Below, piece by piece: positions 26,158 to 34,843 of a stretch of 64,000 nt of DNA. Position numbers and translations under genes: made by a program. The DNA comes from an uncultured Clostridia bacterium. Lineage in GTDB: Bacteria > Bacillota > Clostridia > Christensenellales > CAAEEZ01. The notes under the pieces are model-generated. The model was not told where the DNA came from and did not search any database. It worked only from the letters and a program-made list of their open reading frames with translations. Every line of letters begins with the position of its first letter. Position 1 is the first letter of the stretch. The stretch is from the NCBI GenBank assembly GCA_934365195.1, contig CAKRNA010000002.1, forward strand, positions 186,001 to 250,000. The letters are read 5' to 3'.

Positions 26158-27048
26158 TTAATTTTTTCTGTTAGTTAGGCTCTTAGTCAGGCTAATTAGG
26201 TCGCAGGCTCTTGTGCTAAACACCTCTAAGCACTTGATTTGCTCCTCTTCAAGTTCTCTAAGTATCTCCCTTGCACCCTCCACGCCAAACAAACTCGGAT
26301 AGGTAACCTTGTTGTTTTTAGCGTCCTGACCAACGTTTTTGCCTAGTTCCTCGGCGCTAGAAGTTACGTCAAGCACGTCGTCGGCAATTTGGAAGGACTT
26401 GCCAAGCAAAACGCTGTAATCGTAAAGCGCATTTACTTCCTCCTCTTTCATACCGTTTACGATAGCGCCCGATAAAAGCGATGCCGTAATTAAAGCACCC
26501 GTCTTGTACGAGTTTATATTATCCAAGGTTTCCTTCGTGTCGCTAACTTGATACATATCCAGCACTTGCCCTTTTACCATTCCGCTTACAATACCGCTGC
26601 AATCTGCCACCACTTTGCTTGCTTTTATCACGTTTTTACTAGGTTTTTTTTCGATATTATCCATTAAAACTTCGTAGGCAAGGTTTAGCAAGCCGTCACC
26701 AGCAAGAATTGCTGTGCACTCGTCGAATTGCTTGTGTACGGTAGGTTTTCCACGCCTTAAATCGTCGTTATCCATAGCGGGCAAATCGTCGTGGATAAGC
26801 GAATAAGTATGAATAAATTCCAGCGCCATACAAAACGGCATACAATTATCCATAAAATTAGGGTTTTCGCTAAGTTCTCCTGCCATCAAGCACAACGTCG
26901 GGCGAAGCCTTTTGCCGCCGTTTACAATGCTGTATCTCATTGCGTTGGTAACAGGCACAGCCTCGTGAACCGGTTGCGTTGCAGAGTACAAAGTTTCGTC
27001 CAAAAATTTTGTGATTTTATCGTTAATTAGGTCTACGTATTTATTCAT
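26158..27048 (-). CDS. ispA: Polyprenyl synthetase (farnesyl diphosphate synthase)
   Basis: Condenses IPP with allylic diphosphates, most likely to C15 farnesyl-PP. The first aspartate-rich motif is in LIHDDLPAMDNDDLRRGKP and the second in FQIADDVLDVT. Length (296 residues) and the place between xseB and dxs match ispA of other Clostridia. The xseB stop and ispA start share a base. Confidence 0.94.
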   Translation of the reverse strand: MNKYVDLINDKITKFLDETLYSATQPVHEAVPVTNAMRYSIVNGGKRLRPTLCLMAGELSENPNFMDNCMPFCMALEFIHTYSLIHDDLPAMDNDDLRRGKPTVHKQFDECTAILAGDGLLNLAYEVLMDNIEKKPSKNVIKASKVVADCSGIVSGMVKGQVLDMYQVSDTKETLDNINSYKTGALITASLLSGAIVNGMKEEEVNALYDYSVLLGKSFQIADDVLDVTSSAEELGKNVGQDAKNNKVTYPSLFGVEGAREILRELEEEQIKCLEVFSTRACDLISLTKSLTNRKN

Positions 27049-27263
27049 TATTCAAAGTCCTCTATCTCTTTTAGGGTATTTTCCATTTCCTTTGTTAGTT
27101 CTTTAATTTTACCACTAGCGTCAGTAAGCATTGCAAAGCACTCTTTTGATAGTTTCGTTGCTTTTTCGTATGCCAAAATGCCCTCTTCAAGCGTAGTTTG
27201 TTCGTTTGAGATTTGCTCTACGTATCTATTTAATTCTTCCAGTTTTTCTTCTAAATTTTTCAT
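27048..27263 (-). CDS. xseB: Exodeoxyribonuclease VII small subunit
   Basis: A 71-residue, mostly helical protein matching XseB: the N-terminal EEKLEELNRYVEQISNE, the conserved LEEGILAYEKATKLSKEC and an acidic tail. It binds XseA to form the single-strand exonuclease. Its start overlaps the xseA stop by 4 bases (ATGA), giving coupled translation. Confidence 0.92.
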   Translation of the reverse strand: MKNLEEKLEELNRYVEQISNEQTTLEEGILAYEKATKLSKECFAMLTDASGKIKELTKEMENTLKEIEDFE

Positions 27264-28438
27264 TCTCCCACCTTCTTACCTAGTATTTTACTATTAACCG
27301 TTACGTCGTTTTGCTTAATTATTACGTCGTCGCCTTGCATAAGAGCCGACAATAAATAAATTTGCTTATCGCCCTTAAATATTTTTACTTTGGTTTTTTC
27401 GTCTATTACCGCACCGGCATCTTTCAGTTTGCCGTCAACTATTATACATTTCTCTTGTTTTGATAACACTTTTTTGTTTATTGCCCCGTTTAGCATATTT
27501 ATTGCTTGTTTTGTAGCGCTTGCTTTACAGTTAAACAAATCAAGTATTTCGCCTTTAATTTCGTCCGTGCTATTGTACAATTCGTCGCTAACTAAACTTA
27601 CTTTTCGAGTAATTTCTCTGTTTAACAGGCTTAAAATATACTTTACGTTTTCGATATTATCCTTTTGACTGTACGCAACAAGTTCGGCAGCGGCAGTCGG
27701 CGTCGCCACCCTTTTGTCGCTTACAAAGTCGCATATCGTGTAGTCCACTTCGTGACCAACCGCCGAGATAATAGGAGTGCTAGCGTTAAAAATTGTTCGT
27801 GCAAGTTTTTCGTCGTTAAAAGGCATAAGGTCTTCCACGCTACCGCCACCACGAGCAACTATAATAACGTCAAGCCCTAACTTATCCAGCGCCAAAACGC
27901 CCTCTACCATTTCCTCCACCGCACCAACGCCCTGAACCTTAGCGTCATACACAACGATATCTATCGACTTATTGTACTTTCTAACGGTGGTATTGATATC
28001 ACGGATAACAGCGCCCGTTTTAGAGGTGACCACCCCCACGGTTTTTGGATATTTTGGTATCGGTTTTTTGTATTTATCGTCAAATAACCCTTCGGCGCTA
28101 AGTTTCTTTTTCAGTTCCTCGATTTTTAAAAACAAATCGCCCTTTCCCTTAGGCTCGATTAGGTCTACGATAAAGGTAAGTTTTCCGCCTTTTTGATAAA
28201 AATTCGGGCTACCTTTAATTATCACCGTTTCGCCGTCCTTTGGCACGTAAGTTTTACGATAATTAAAACAACTGCATTGAAGACAGGAATTTTCGTCTTT
28301 TAACGTAAAATAAGCGTGGCTTTGGGATATTTTAAACCCCGAAACCTCGCCATAAATACAAATATTATGCAAATACGTTTCTGCATTAAAAACGTCGTAA
28401 ATGAATTTTGCAACTTGTGAAACTGTAAAATAGGTCAT
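27260..28438 (-). CDS. xseA: Exodeoxyribonuclease VII large subunit
   Basis: Catalytic subunit of ExoVII. The N-terminal OB domain (FTVSQVAKFIYDVFN, ISGFKISQSHAYFTLKD) is followed by the catalytic domain with VGVVTSKTGAVIRDI, ARGGGSVEDLMPFNDE and SAVGHEVDYTICDFVSD. Length is 392 residues. It overlaps folD by 4 bases upstream and xseB by 4 bases downstream. Confidence 0.95.
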   Translation of the reverse strand: MTYFTVSQVAKFIYDVFNAETYLHNICIYGEVSGFKISQSHAYFTLKDENSCLQCSCFNYRKTYVPKDGETVIIKGSPNFYQKGGKLTFIVDLIEPKGKGDLFLKIEELKKKLSAEGLFDDKYKKPIPKYPKTVGVVTSKTGAVIRDINTTVRKYNKSIDIVVYDAKVQGVGAVEEMVEGVLALDKLGLDVIIVARGGGSVEDLMPFNDEKLARTIFNASTPIISAVGHEVDYTICDFVSDKRVATPTAAAELVAYSQKDNIENVKYILSLLNREITRKVSLVSDELYNSTDEIKGEILDLFNCKASATKQAINMLNGAINKKVLSKQEKCIIVDGKLKDAGAVIDEKTKVKIFKGDKQIYLLSALMQGDDVIIKQNDVTVNSKILGKKVGE

Positions 28439-29268
28439 TTCCTAACAGCCTTAACGGTATTTTTAAGTAGCATCGTGATTGTCATCGGTCCAACGCCACC
28501 CGGAACAGGCGTAATATAAGACGCCTTTTTCTCCACGTTTTCAAAGTCAACGTCGCCACAAACCTTGCCGTCCACACGGTTTATTCCAACGTCTATTACG
28601 ATTGCGCCCTCTTTAACCATATCTTCGGTAACGAACTTCGGCCTACCGATAGCAGCCACCAAGATATCCGCTTGCCTAGTGATAGACGGCAAATCCACCG
28701 TTTTGCTGTGGCACACGGTAACCGTGCAATTTTCAAGAAGAAGCAGGTTCATAAGCGGCTTACCCACAACGTTACTTCTGCCGATAACTACTGCGTGCTT
28801 ACCCGTCATATCCACACCCGTTGACTTAATTAGTTCAATCACACCGTGAGGCGTGCAGGTAATTAAATCGGGAGTACCTAGCCCAAGCAATCCTATTTGC
28901 TCCACGCTAAAACCGTCCACGTCTTTTCTGTGGTCGATAAGCGACAAAATGTGTTTCTCGTTAATGTGCTTTGGTAGTGGCATTTGAACAAGTATTCCGT
29001 GAACGCTGTCGTCAGAATTTAACTTTTCGATAAGGCTTACAAGTTCCTCCTCGCTAGTCGTTTCGTCAAGTTTGTAACTTAGCGATTTAATGCCCGTGTA
29101 CTCGCAACCTTTAATTTTGTTGCGAACGTAAATTTCGCTGGCAGGATCATTTCCAACAAGCACTACCGCAAGGCAAGGCGTAACGCCCGTCTCGCTCACA
29201 ATTTTTGCCACGTCTTCTTTTATTTCGTCCCTAATTTTAGTAGATAGGGCTTTTCCGTCGATAATCAT
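28435..29268 (-). CDS. folD: Methylenetetrahydrofolate dehydrogenase/cyclohydrolase
   Basis: Bifunctional one-carbon enzyme. The catalytic lysine region YVRNKIKGCEYTGI, the substrate motif VQMPLPKHIN, the nucleotide-binding VIGRSNVVGKP and the C-terminal TPVPGGVGPMTITML are present. Length is 277 residues. It follows nusB directly and heads the xseA-xseB-ispA chain of overlapping genes. Confidence 0.96.
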   Translation of the reverse strand: MIIDGKALSTKIRDEIKEDVAKIVSETGVTPCLAVVLVGNDPASEIYVRNKIKGCEYTGIKSLSYKLDETTSEEELVSLIEKLNSDDSVHGILVQMPLPKHINEKHILSLIDHRKDVDGFSVEQIGLLGLGTPDLITCTPHGVIELIKSTGVDMTGKHAVVIGRSNVVGKPLMNLLLLENCTVTVCHSKTVDLPSITRQADILVAAIGRPKFVTEDMVKEGAIVIDVGINRVDGKVCGDVDFENVEKKASYITPVPGGVGPMTITMLLKNTVKAVRK

Positions 29269-29676
29269 TTATTCTCCTTTAATTTCCTTGTAGATACCGG
29301 CAAGCACGCCGTTTACAAAAGAATAACTCTTGTCGGTCGAGTACTTTTTAACAAGTTCCACAGCCTCTGATATAGCCACGGCAGGCGGAACGTCATCGCA
29401 ATATTTAAGTTCGTAAGTTGCGATTAAAAGTGCGGATAAATCAGGCCTAAAAATCCTATCGATTCTAAAACCTTTTGCGTGCTTTTCAATAAGTTCAAGT
29501 AATTCGTCCTTTTTTGCGGCAACGCCCTCGTACACGCCTATTACGTACTTTTTGTCGTCCTCTGAAAGATTGCTATCAAGTAGCATCAACTCTAATGAAG
29601 TTTGGTTCAAACTATCGTAAAAAAGATATTCAAACACCAACTTATATATATTTTCTCTTGCAATTCTTCTACTCAT
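29269..29676 (-). CDS. nusB: Transcription antitermination factor NusB
   Basis: All-helical RNA-binding factor of the rRNA antitermination complex. The RRIARENIYKLVFEYLF start, the RPDLSALLIATYEL centre and the C-terminal AISEAVELVKKYSTDKSYSFVNGVLAGI are family hallmarks. It has 135 residues. A hairpin terminator separates it from the Asp23-family gene upstream; partial read-through or a weak promoter inside the gap must supply the transcript. Confidence 0.93.
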   Translation of the reverse strand: MSRRIARENIYKLVFEYLFYDSLNQTSLELMLLDSNLSEDDKKYVIGVYEGVAAKKDELLELIEKHAKGFRIDRIFRPDLSALLIATYELKYCDDVPPAVAISEAVELVKKYSTDKSYSFVNGVLAGIYKEIKGE

Positions 29677-29693
29677 CTTCTGCTCCTATACTG

Positions 29694-29721
29694 AAAAATA
29701 CCCTTTGAAATCAAAGGGTAT
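29694..29721 (-). terminator. Hairpin between the Asp23 gene and nusB
   Basis: Perfect 11-base stem ATACCCTTTGA/TCAAAGGGTAT with a 2-base centre, followed by only five T residues on the minus strand. It could act as a partial terminator that lets some transcripts enter nusB. Confidence 0.75.
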
Positions 29722-29724
29722 ATT

Positions 29725-30039
29725 TTACGGGAATATTACGTTTGAAACTTGAACGTTCACCGTTTTTACTTTATACTTTGTTGCACCCTCAACCTCGCTC
29801 TTAATAGCCTCTTGAACTTGGAACGCTACGTCAGGGACGCTAAAACCGTGCATAATATCCACGAACACGTCGATAGTTACTTCGTCGCCGTTGATATACA
29901 CTCTAAACTTACCGTCTTTGTACGAACTTTTTGCGCTGCCTAATACGGTTACGCCCACAACGTTACTTGCTGCATTACTAGCAAGCGAAGATATAACTTC
30001 AATGTACATTGACTCGTTGTCTTTTTCTTTTTTAGCCAT
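29725..30039 (-). CDS. Asp23/Gls24 family protein
   Basis: A 104-residue protein of the Asp23/Gls24 envelope-associated family. The pattern EVISSLASNAASNVVGV, then a short beta region and VPDVAFQVQEAIKSEVE, is typical. Members of this subtype commonly precede nusB in Bacillota. The biochemical role is not established; Asp23 in Staphylococcus is membrane-tethered and linked to envelope homeostasis. Confidence 0.88.
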   Translation of the reverse strand: MAKKEKDNESMYIEVISSLASNAASNVVGVTVLGSAKSSYKDGKFRVYINGDEVTIDVFVDIMHGFSVPDVAFQVQEAIKSEVEGATKYKVKTVNVQVSNVIFP

Positions 30040-30060
30040 TATAGTCTCCTTTGCTATTAG

Positions 30061-30089
30061 ATTATACCATAATAACTAAATAATTACAA
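30061..30089 (-). promoter_or_regulatory. Sigma-A type promoter for the Asp23-nusB-folD operon
   Basis: On the minus strand TTGTAA (30089-30084) and consensus TATAAT (30066-30061) are 17 bases apart, with an extended TGG before the -10. Confidence 0.78.
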
Positions 30090-30123
30090 CATTTTGCTAA
30101 TTATTAACTTAGTTATTTAGCCT

Positions 30124-30642
30124 TTAATATGGCGTTACCACCACGTTTTCAAGGTCGTATTTTGTCTTTGTCATTACAATATCGTAAATTTTGGCAAGTT
30201 CGCCATCGGTTAAAGTATCCACGCTTGACGTAACCAAAATATTAAGTACTTCCGGTGACATTACCACCGCAGCCTCTTTAAAGCCCTTGCCTTTAATTAA
30301 GGTTTCTAGTTGAAGTTCGTTTTCGATGGTTTCACAAAGTGCAAGTTTCTTGCTGTTTGCCTCTTGTTTTGCCTCTGCGGTTGCTTGACTGGAAGCGATA
30401 ATGCTGTCCAAAATGCTGATTTGCTCTTGTCTTGCTTGCGTTCTAGACGCTCTGTGTGAATCAAAAAATACCGTCACGCTGTTTTCTGTAGATATAACGG
30501 GATCGTTGCTTGGCTTGTTAAACGAATCTAAATTGAAGTTTAGAACGCCAACGGTCACAAGTAGCGCCACCATCACCGACAAAACTATTGCCTTTTTACC
30601 TCTTTCGGAAAGTTTCTTTCCTTTCAAACTGATTTTTTTCAT
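30124..30642 (-). CDS. spoIIIAH: Stage III sporulation protein AH
   Basis: Mother-cell half of the SpoIIQ-SpoIIIAH channel. One N-terminal transmembrane helix (residues about 17-36), a coiled linker rich in Gln/Ala (SRTQARQEQISILDSIIAS) and a C-terminal ring-building (YscJ/FliF-like) domain (residues about 105-170). It has 172 residues, somewhat shorter than the Bacillus protein (about 218). It is the last gene of the spoIIIA operon. Confidence 0.92.
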   Translation of the reverse strand: MKKISLKGKKLSERGKKAIVLSVMVALLVTVGVLNFNLDSFNKPSNDPVISTENSVTVFFDSHRASRTQARQEQISILDSIIASSQATAEAKQEANSKKLALCETIENELQLETLIKGKGFKEAAVVMSPEVLNILVTSSVDTLTDGELAKIYDIVMTKTKYDLENVVVTPY

Positions 30643-30651
30643 ACAATCCTC

Positions 30652-31062
30652 CTACAATATCAAAATTTCTATTACGTCTTTATTTACGTTAAGTGCTTTT
30701 TGAATAGCGCTTAGCATTTTGAGTTTATTCGATACCGTGTCTACCCCGTGGCAAACCACCAGCACCCCTTCTATTTCCTTGTTAGAGCCAAAAAAACTAT
30801 TGTTATTTCCGTAATTTAAGTACACTTCGCAGTCGTCGATGCCGTCGATTTCACTAAGCATTTTACTAAGGCGAATCTCCGTTTCGCTCATGCACTCGTA
30901 AGGGTTTTCTTTTTTATTTTTGCCTGAGACCCTGCCCAGCGACAAGGCGATAAGTGCAATTATCACCAAAAATATTACGATTTTAAGGTATTTAACGCTT
31001 TTTAACTTCTCTAAAAATTCACTTTTATTATTATTTATGCCGTTATTTTTGTCATTATTCAT
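30652..31062 (-). CDS. spoIIIAG: Stage III sporulation protein AG, short form
   Basis: Ring-forming component of the feeding-tube apparatus. There is one transmembrane helix (residues about 26-44) and one ring-building motif split as SKMLSEIDGIDDCEVYLNYG and IEGVLVVCHGVDTVSNKLKM. In Bacillus a beta-rich insertion of about 55 or more residues separates these halves; here only about a dozen residues do. It overlaps spoIIIAF by 8 bases. Confidence 0.9.
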   Translation of the reverse strand: MNNDKNNGINNNKSEFLEKLKSVKYLKIVIFLVIIALIALSLGRVSGKNKKENPYECMSETEIRLSKMLSEIDGIDDCEVYLNYGNNNSFFGSNKEIEGVLVVCHGVDTVSNKLKMLSAIQKALNVNKDVIEILIL

Positions 31063-31525
31063 AATAAATTCTTCCGCTATCGATTTTTAGTCGGGACTTA
31101 ACGATTTCTTCAATCTTCCCTATAATATCTATATTCGAATAGTCCTTTTTTAAAGTCATATTTTTGGTGCAAATTTTAACGAATTCTATCTTATTTTGAC
31201 CATTTATGCTTGGGACGATATCCACCTTTACGTTTTCTATCCCGTTTTTTTCCAAAATATCTTCAAGACGCTTTTCCTCCTTTTCAAAATAACTTTGGCT
31301 AGTTTTAAAAATAAATTCCTCGTCAATCACGATATCTGTTGTAAAAAAGTTCTTTATGCTAATTTCGTTATTAAAAATTTTTATAATCGGGCTTACTACC
31401 ACGTAGACGGTAACTAGCGCCAAAACCCCTTTAATATATTTGTTCGTTTTACCTGTTGGAAGTAATATTTCAAGCAGTATTCCCATCAGCGATACGCCCA
31501 CTAAATTTAGCACCCAAATCTTCAT
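31055..31525 (-). CDS. spoIIIAF: Stage III sporulation protein AF
   Basis: Two N-terminal transmembrane helices (residues about 3-18 and 32-52, with KYIKGVLALVTVYVVVSPI between and into the second), followed by a ring-building domain (residues about 85-156, ILEKNGIENVKVDI). This is the SpoIIIAF layout, at 156 residues. It is at the expected place between AE and AG. Confidence 0.9.
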   Translation of the reverse strand: MKIWVLNLVGVSLMGILLEILLPTGKTNKYIKGVLALVTVYVVVSPIIKIFNNEISIKNFFTTDIVIDEEFIFKTSQSYFEKEEKRLEDILEKNGIENVKVDIVPSINGQNKIEFVKICTKNMTLKKDYSNIDIIGKIEEIVKSRLKIDSGRIYYE

Positions 31526-31567
31526 TTTTTCACCATTTTATTATATATTTTGCAATTTTACATAGTA

Positions 31568-32740
31568 CTATATCGCAAATTTAACGGTATACGTTATCAA
31601 ACTAAGCAGTATGAAAAACATAAACGTCAGCCCCACTTCGCTAGCAATAATCGAGGTAATATTTTTAGCCACAGAGCCCACCATATTCGTGATTTTACTA
31701 TTTGCGATAGGCTCGATAACCGCCTCGACAAGTTTTAGCATTAGGTAGAAAATCACAGTTTTCACAATAGGTAATAGCGAAGTTAAAACCAGTATTAAAG
31801 TTATAGTCACGCCGAATGAATTTTTGACTAATAAGCAACTCGCCACCACCAAATCGAAGCCGTCGCTTACGTATCCGCCAAGAATCGGTACGTAACTAGA
31901 CAGCGCAAACTTGGTAATTCCCACCGATATATTGTCAAGCGTTACCCCCGTTATCCCCTTTGCTACCACAAAACTTGTAAACAGGCTGAACGTTGTGCCA
32001 AGTACCCACCCCGAAATACTAGAAAAAAACTTAGGCAGTTTGGTAAGTTTTACCGAGTCCGAAATATCCCCCACCACACTAAGCACAATTCCTGCAATGA
32101 AAATAGGTAACACCACCGAGGTAATTACGCTGATAATCACGTTTGAGAGTATCAGCATAATGGGTTTATAAATAACCGCCGTTTTAATTCCGCCCATTGC
32201 CGCCATAAGCGTAAGGATTATCGGGAAAGACAAATCCATAAGTTCTTTCACCGTCAAAACGTACTTTCTAACTCCGGTAATTATTCCCGACAAAGCGGTA
32301 AAAAGCACTATTACCACCGCCGAATAGCACACAAAACTAATAACGTCGTTGGTTTCTCGCCTAATAAAGCCCGAAGTAAGCCCCTCAAGTGTCCCGGACA
32401 AAATCGCAATAAACACGATGAAAAACGCAACGGGAATATATTTACCAAAAATGTTCTTCGTTATTTTTAATAAGTAGTTCATAAACCCGTTAAAATCGGT
32501 GAAAAATTCGCCCTTAATCACCTTTCTAACCAAAGTTTTTACATCGCCGCCAAACACAGCGCCCACTTCGTTTTCCACCGCCTTAATAAACTTGTCCAGC
32601 CCCGCTGTATCCAGGCTATCCAGCCGCTTTTCTATCTCTTCAAGTAGGTCGGTTTGAACGCTTTTCTCCGTATTATCCTCTGCGAAAACCACCTTTTTAA
32701 AAGATAGATTAAATAAAAGCACGGCAAACACAAGCAGCAA
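31568..32740 (-). CDS. spoIIIAE: Stage III sporulation protein AE
   Basis: Polytopic membrane protein with a signal peptide-like N-terminus (VLLLVFAVLLFNLSF, ending VFAED), a soluble stretch and about seven transmembrane segments, including GFIRRETNDVISFVCYSAV and IPIFIAGIVLSVVGDISD-like regions. The frame opens as far as 32857, but the first 39 residues overlap the end of spoIIIAD and do not look like AE, so I propose TTG at 32740 (390 residues, near the 399 of Bacillus). No clear ribosome-binding site fixes this. Confidence 0.88.
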   Translation of the reverse strand: MLLVFAVLLFNLSFKKVVFAEDNTEKSVQTDLLEEIEKRLDSLDTAGLDKFIKAVENEVGAVFGGDVKTLVRKVIKGEFFTDFNGFMNYLLKITKNIFGKYIPVAFFIVFIAILSGTLEGLTSGFIRRETNDVISFVCYSAVVIVLFTALSGIITGVRKYVLTVKELMDLSFPIILTLMAAMGGIKTAVIYKPIMLILSNVIISVITSVVLPIFIAGIVLSVVGDISDSVKLTKLPKFFSSISGWVLGTTFSLFTSFVVAKGITGVTLDNISVGITKFALSSYVPILGGYVSDGFDLVVASCLLVKNSFGVTITLILVLTSLLPIVKTVIFYLMLKLVEAVIEPIANSKITNMVGSVAKNITSIIASEVGLTFMFFILLSLITYTVKFAI

Positions 32741-32745
32741 AACTA

Positions 32746-33129
32746 CTAACTTAGCATTTTTATAACCACGTTTAACAGCCCTGTTATCATAGGTAGCGAC
32801 GTTAGAAAAATGGTGATTTTTCCAGCCAGTTGTATTTTGTCTGCGATACTTTTGCATTCCAAATCCTCACATATACTTGCCGAATATTCGGTAAAATATC
32901 CTATCCCGATAATTTTTAAAATACCTGTAAACAAACCCAAATCCAGTTTCGTTTCATTGCCGATTTTGTTAAAAGTTAGGATTACCTCACTAAGCGAATT
33001 CACGACGATTATAATAATCACAATGCCCGTTGCAATCACCAAAAACTTGCTAAACTCCGGCTTTGTCACCTTTAAAATCAGCGCCGTAATGCTACCTAGC
33101 ACTCCAAGACAAATAATTTTTAACAACAT
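32746..33129 (-). CDS. spoIIIAD: Stage III sporulation protein AD
   Basis: A 127-residue membrane protein with about four hydrophobic segments. The order, MLLKIICLGVLGSITALILK and then FTGILKIIGIGYFTEYSASICED, is characteristic. AC and AD resemble FliQ-like export proteins and may form a pore. An AAGG ribosome-binding site precedes it. Confidence 0.92.
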   Translation of the reverse strand: MLLKIICLGVLGSITALILKVTKPEFSKFLVIATGIVIIIIVVNSLSEVILTFNKIGNETKLDLGLFTGILKIIGIGYFTEYSASICEDLECKSIADKIQLAGKITIFLTSLPMITGLLNVVIKMLS

Positions 33130-33285
33130 AACCTTACCTTAATTTCCCATAATTTTTCGCCTACTTACCGGCACAATTTATCCATAAACGCATAAATAAT
33201 TAAATATTGCTATCTAAAACCGCAAATTATATAATAGTTTCATCTTTCATAACAAAAAACTCGTTTAGTTTGCAAGTTCCTACGT
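33130..33285 (-). other. Unusual gap inside the spoIIIA operon
   Basis: A 156-base AT-rich stretch between spoIIIAC and spoIIIAD, genes that are normally adjacent or overlapping. I see no coding frame, and no convincing terminator or promoter; the only obvious element is the AAGGTAAGG ribosome-binding site for AD. Confidence 0.5.
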
Positions 33286-33486
33286 TTAAAGCCGAAAAAT
33301 ACTTTTAAGCACGTCAATTAGTCCTCCCATCATATCGATAAGCATAAACACAGCAATCAATATTCCCGCAATAGACGTGTACGTCGTCAGTTCTTTTTTG
33401 TCGCTTTTTTCCAGTATGCCGTTAATCACCGCAACAAACAGCCCTACCGCCGCAATTTTTAGGATAATCACTACGCTTTCTATCAA
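33286..33486 (-). CDS. spoIIIAC: Stage III sporulation protein AC
   Basis: A 66-residue protein with two transmembrane helices (residues about 5-23 and 35-54) and the conserved ILEKSDKKELTTYTSIAG hinge. It matches SpoIIIAC in length and layout. It follows AB by 9 bases. Confidence 0.9.
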   Translation of the reverse strand: MIESVVIILKIAAVGLFVAVINGILEKSDKKELTTYTSIAGILIAVFMLIDMMGGLIDVLKSIFRL

Positions 33487-33495
33487 GATAACCTC

Positions 33496-33987
33496 CTAAA
33501 TCAGCAAAAGAGTGACTGCAAACGCAAGCATTACGGACAGTTTAAAACTCAAATCACCCTTTTTGATTTTGTCTTCTTTCGCTCTTTTCAGCATTTCTCC
33601 AAACTCGCTTTCCGTTTTTCTAATAAACGTAAGTTCGCTGTCGTAGTCAAAACTGCCCAAACTACGAAAAAAATCCTCTATTTTTTCCTTTTCGATTTTG
33701 GTTAAAAAAATATTGTTAGGCGCAACGCTTTCGCTCTCTTTCCTGCTTGTAATCGTGTCCTTGTACTTGTTTAGAGTGTCCACAATCGCACCACCACTTT
33801 CGATTTCGCTGTTTAAAATCTCTATTATCGGCGTTTTATTCGTTTCAATTTCGCTACTAAGTCTTACTAAAAACGCATTTAGTCTGTCTAAATACTTATA
33901 TTTTTTGTAGTAAATCCTTTTAATTTCACCGCCCACGTAACAAACCGAGGCAAATAAAACACCGATTGCAACATACTTATAAATCAC
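33496..33987 (-). CDS. spoIIIAB: Stage III sporulation protein AB
   Basis: A 163-residue protein with a membrane helix at each end and a helical middle (LDRLNAFLVRLSSEIETNKTP; later FRSLGSFDYDSELTFI), related to the type II secretion GspF fold. It overlaps spoIIIAA by 11 bases and is thought to partner that ATPase. Confidence 0.9.
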   Translation of the reverse strand: MIYKYVAIGVLFASVCYVGGEIKRIYYKKYKYLDRLNAFLVRLSSEIETNKTPIIEILNSEIESGGAIVDTLNKYKDTITSRKESESVAPNNIFLTKIEKEKIEDFFRSLGSFDYDSELTFIRKTESEFGEMLKRAKEDKIKKGDLSFKLSVMLAFAVTLLLI

Positions 33988-34843
33988 TTACTTTCACTAC
34001 CTTTTCAATCTTTCCTATCTTATAGTCGCTAAGCACCACCACGTACTCAAAAACTTCTAAAACCTTTGAATTATTAAGGTTTTTTAGGCTAAAATCGGTT
34101 AAATGCATCGTAGCAATTAACTTTACACCGCAATTTGCAATCTTATTTAATGGCACGATTTCCTCTCCGAATATCTCGTCCACAGCGATTATTTCAGGGC
34201 TTAACGACCTTATTGCTCCCTCAAACGCATCGCTTTTATTTACAAAAGTGATTACGTCGGAGTTTTTGCCAACGTCCATAGTCGGCACGCCGCTCACTTT
34301 ACAAGCAATTTCGTTTCTTTCGTCAATAATCAGCGTGTTGTATCCTAGGTTCGATAAGTTTCTTACCACCTCTCTAAGCAAAGTCGTTTTACCTTGAAAA
34401 GGCTTGGAAATTATCAAAGTATTATGAAAAACGCCGTTTTTACAAATAATATTCATTAGTCCGTCTGCCGTGCCGTACACTTGATGCGGCAACCTAATTA
34501 CTATTGAACTAAGGTTTTTAATGCTTTTTAACGTACTGCCAAGATACACGCCTTCCCCTGCAACCCCTATTCTTATTCCTCTTTCAGCCGTAAAAAAACC
34601 TTTTGCAAGTTGCTCCTCAATAGAATAAAACGAATGTCCGCTAGCAATCTTTACTACGTCAACTATTTCTTGCTTGTCCACGATATACGGCAAGTTATTG
34701 CTAAAATTGTTTATCCATACTTTCCCCAAACAAGTCACAACCATTAGTTGCCTACCCGCTCCCATACGAATTTCTAAAACGTCGCTTTCATTCACCATAT
34801 TAGTAATAGACAAGTACGCCTTATCTTTTAGCAAACTCTTCAT
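33977..34843 (-). CDS. spoIIIAA: Stage III sporulation protein AA (secretion-type ATPase)
   Basis: Traffic ATPase of the SpoIIIA apparatus. The nucleotide-binding loop is SKPFQGKTTLLREVVR, with the lysine and threonine conserved but no leading glycine, as often in this family. TLIIDERNEIA and IIAVDEIFGEE are the acidic motifs, and TMHL is the sensor region. Length is 288 residues. It is the first gene of the operon, behind about 400 AT-rich bases; no good ribosome-binding site is visible. Confidence 0.93.
   Translation of the reverse strand: MKSLLKDKAYLSITNMVNESDVLEIRMGAGRQLMVVTCLGKVWINNFSNNLPYIVDKQEIVDVVKIASGHSFYSIEEQLAKGFFTAERGIRIGVAGEGVYLGSTLKSIKNLSSIVIRLPHQVYGTADGLMNIICKNGVFHNTLIISKPFQGKTTLLREVVRNLSNLGYNTLIIDERNEIACKVSGVPTMDVGKNSDVITFVNKSDAFEGAIRSLSPEIIAVDEIFGEEIVPLNKIANCGVKLIATMHLTDFSLKNLNNSKVLEVFEYVVVLSDYKIGKIEKVVKVSDL

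Noticed and set aside
31568..32857. spoIIIAE starting at 32857
   Set aside because: The first 39 residues overlap spoIIIAD by over 100 bases and do not resemble the family; a start near 32740 gives the expected length, though this is unproven.
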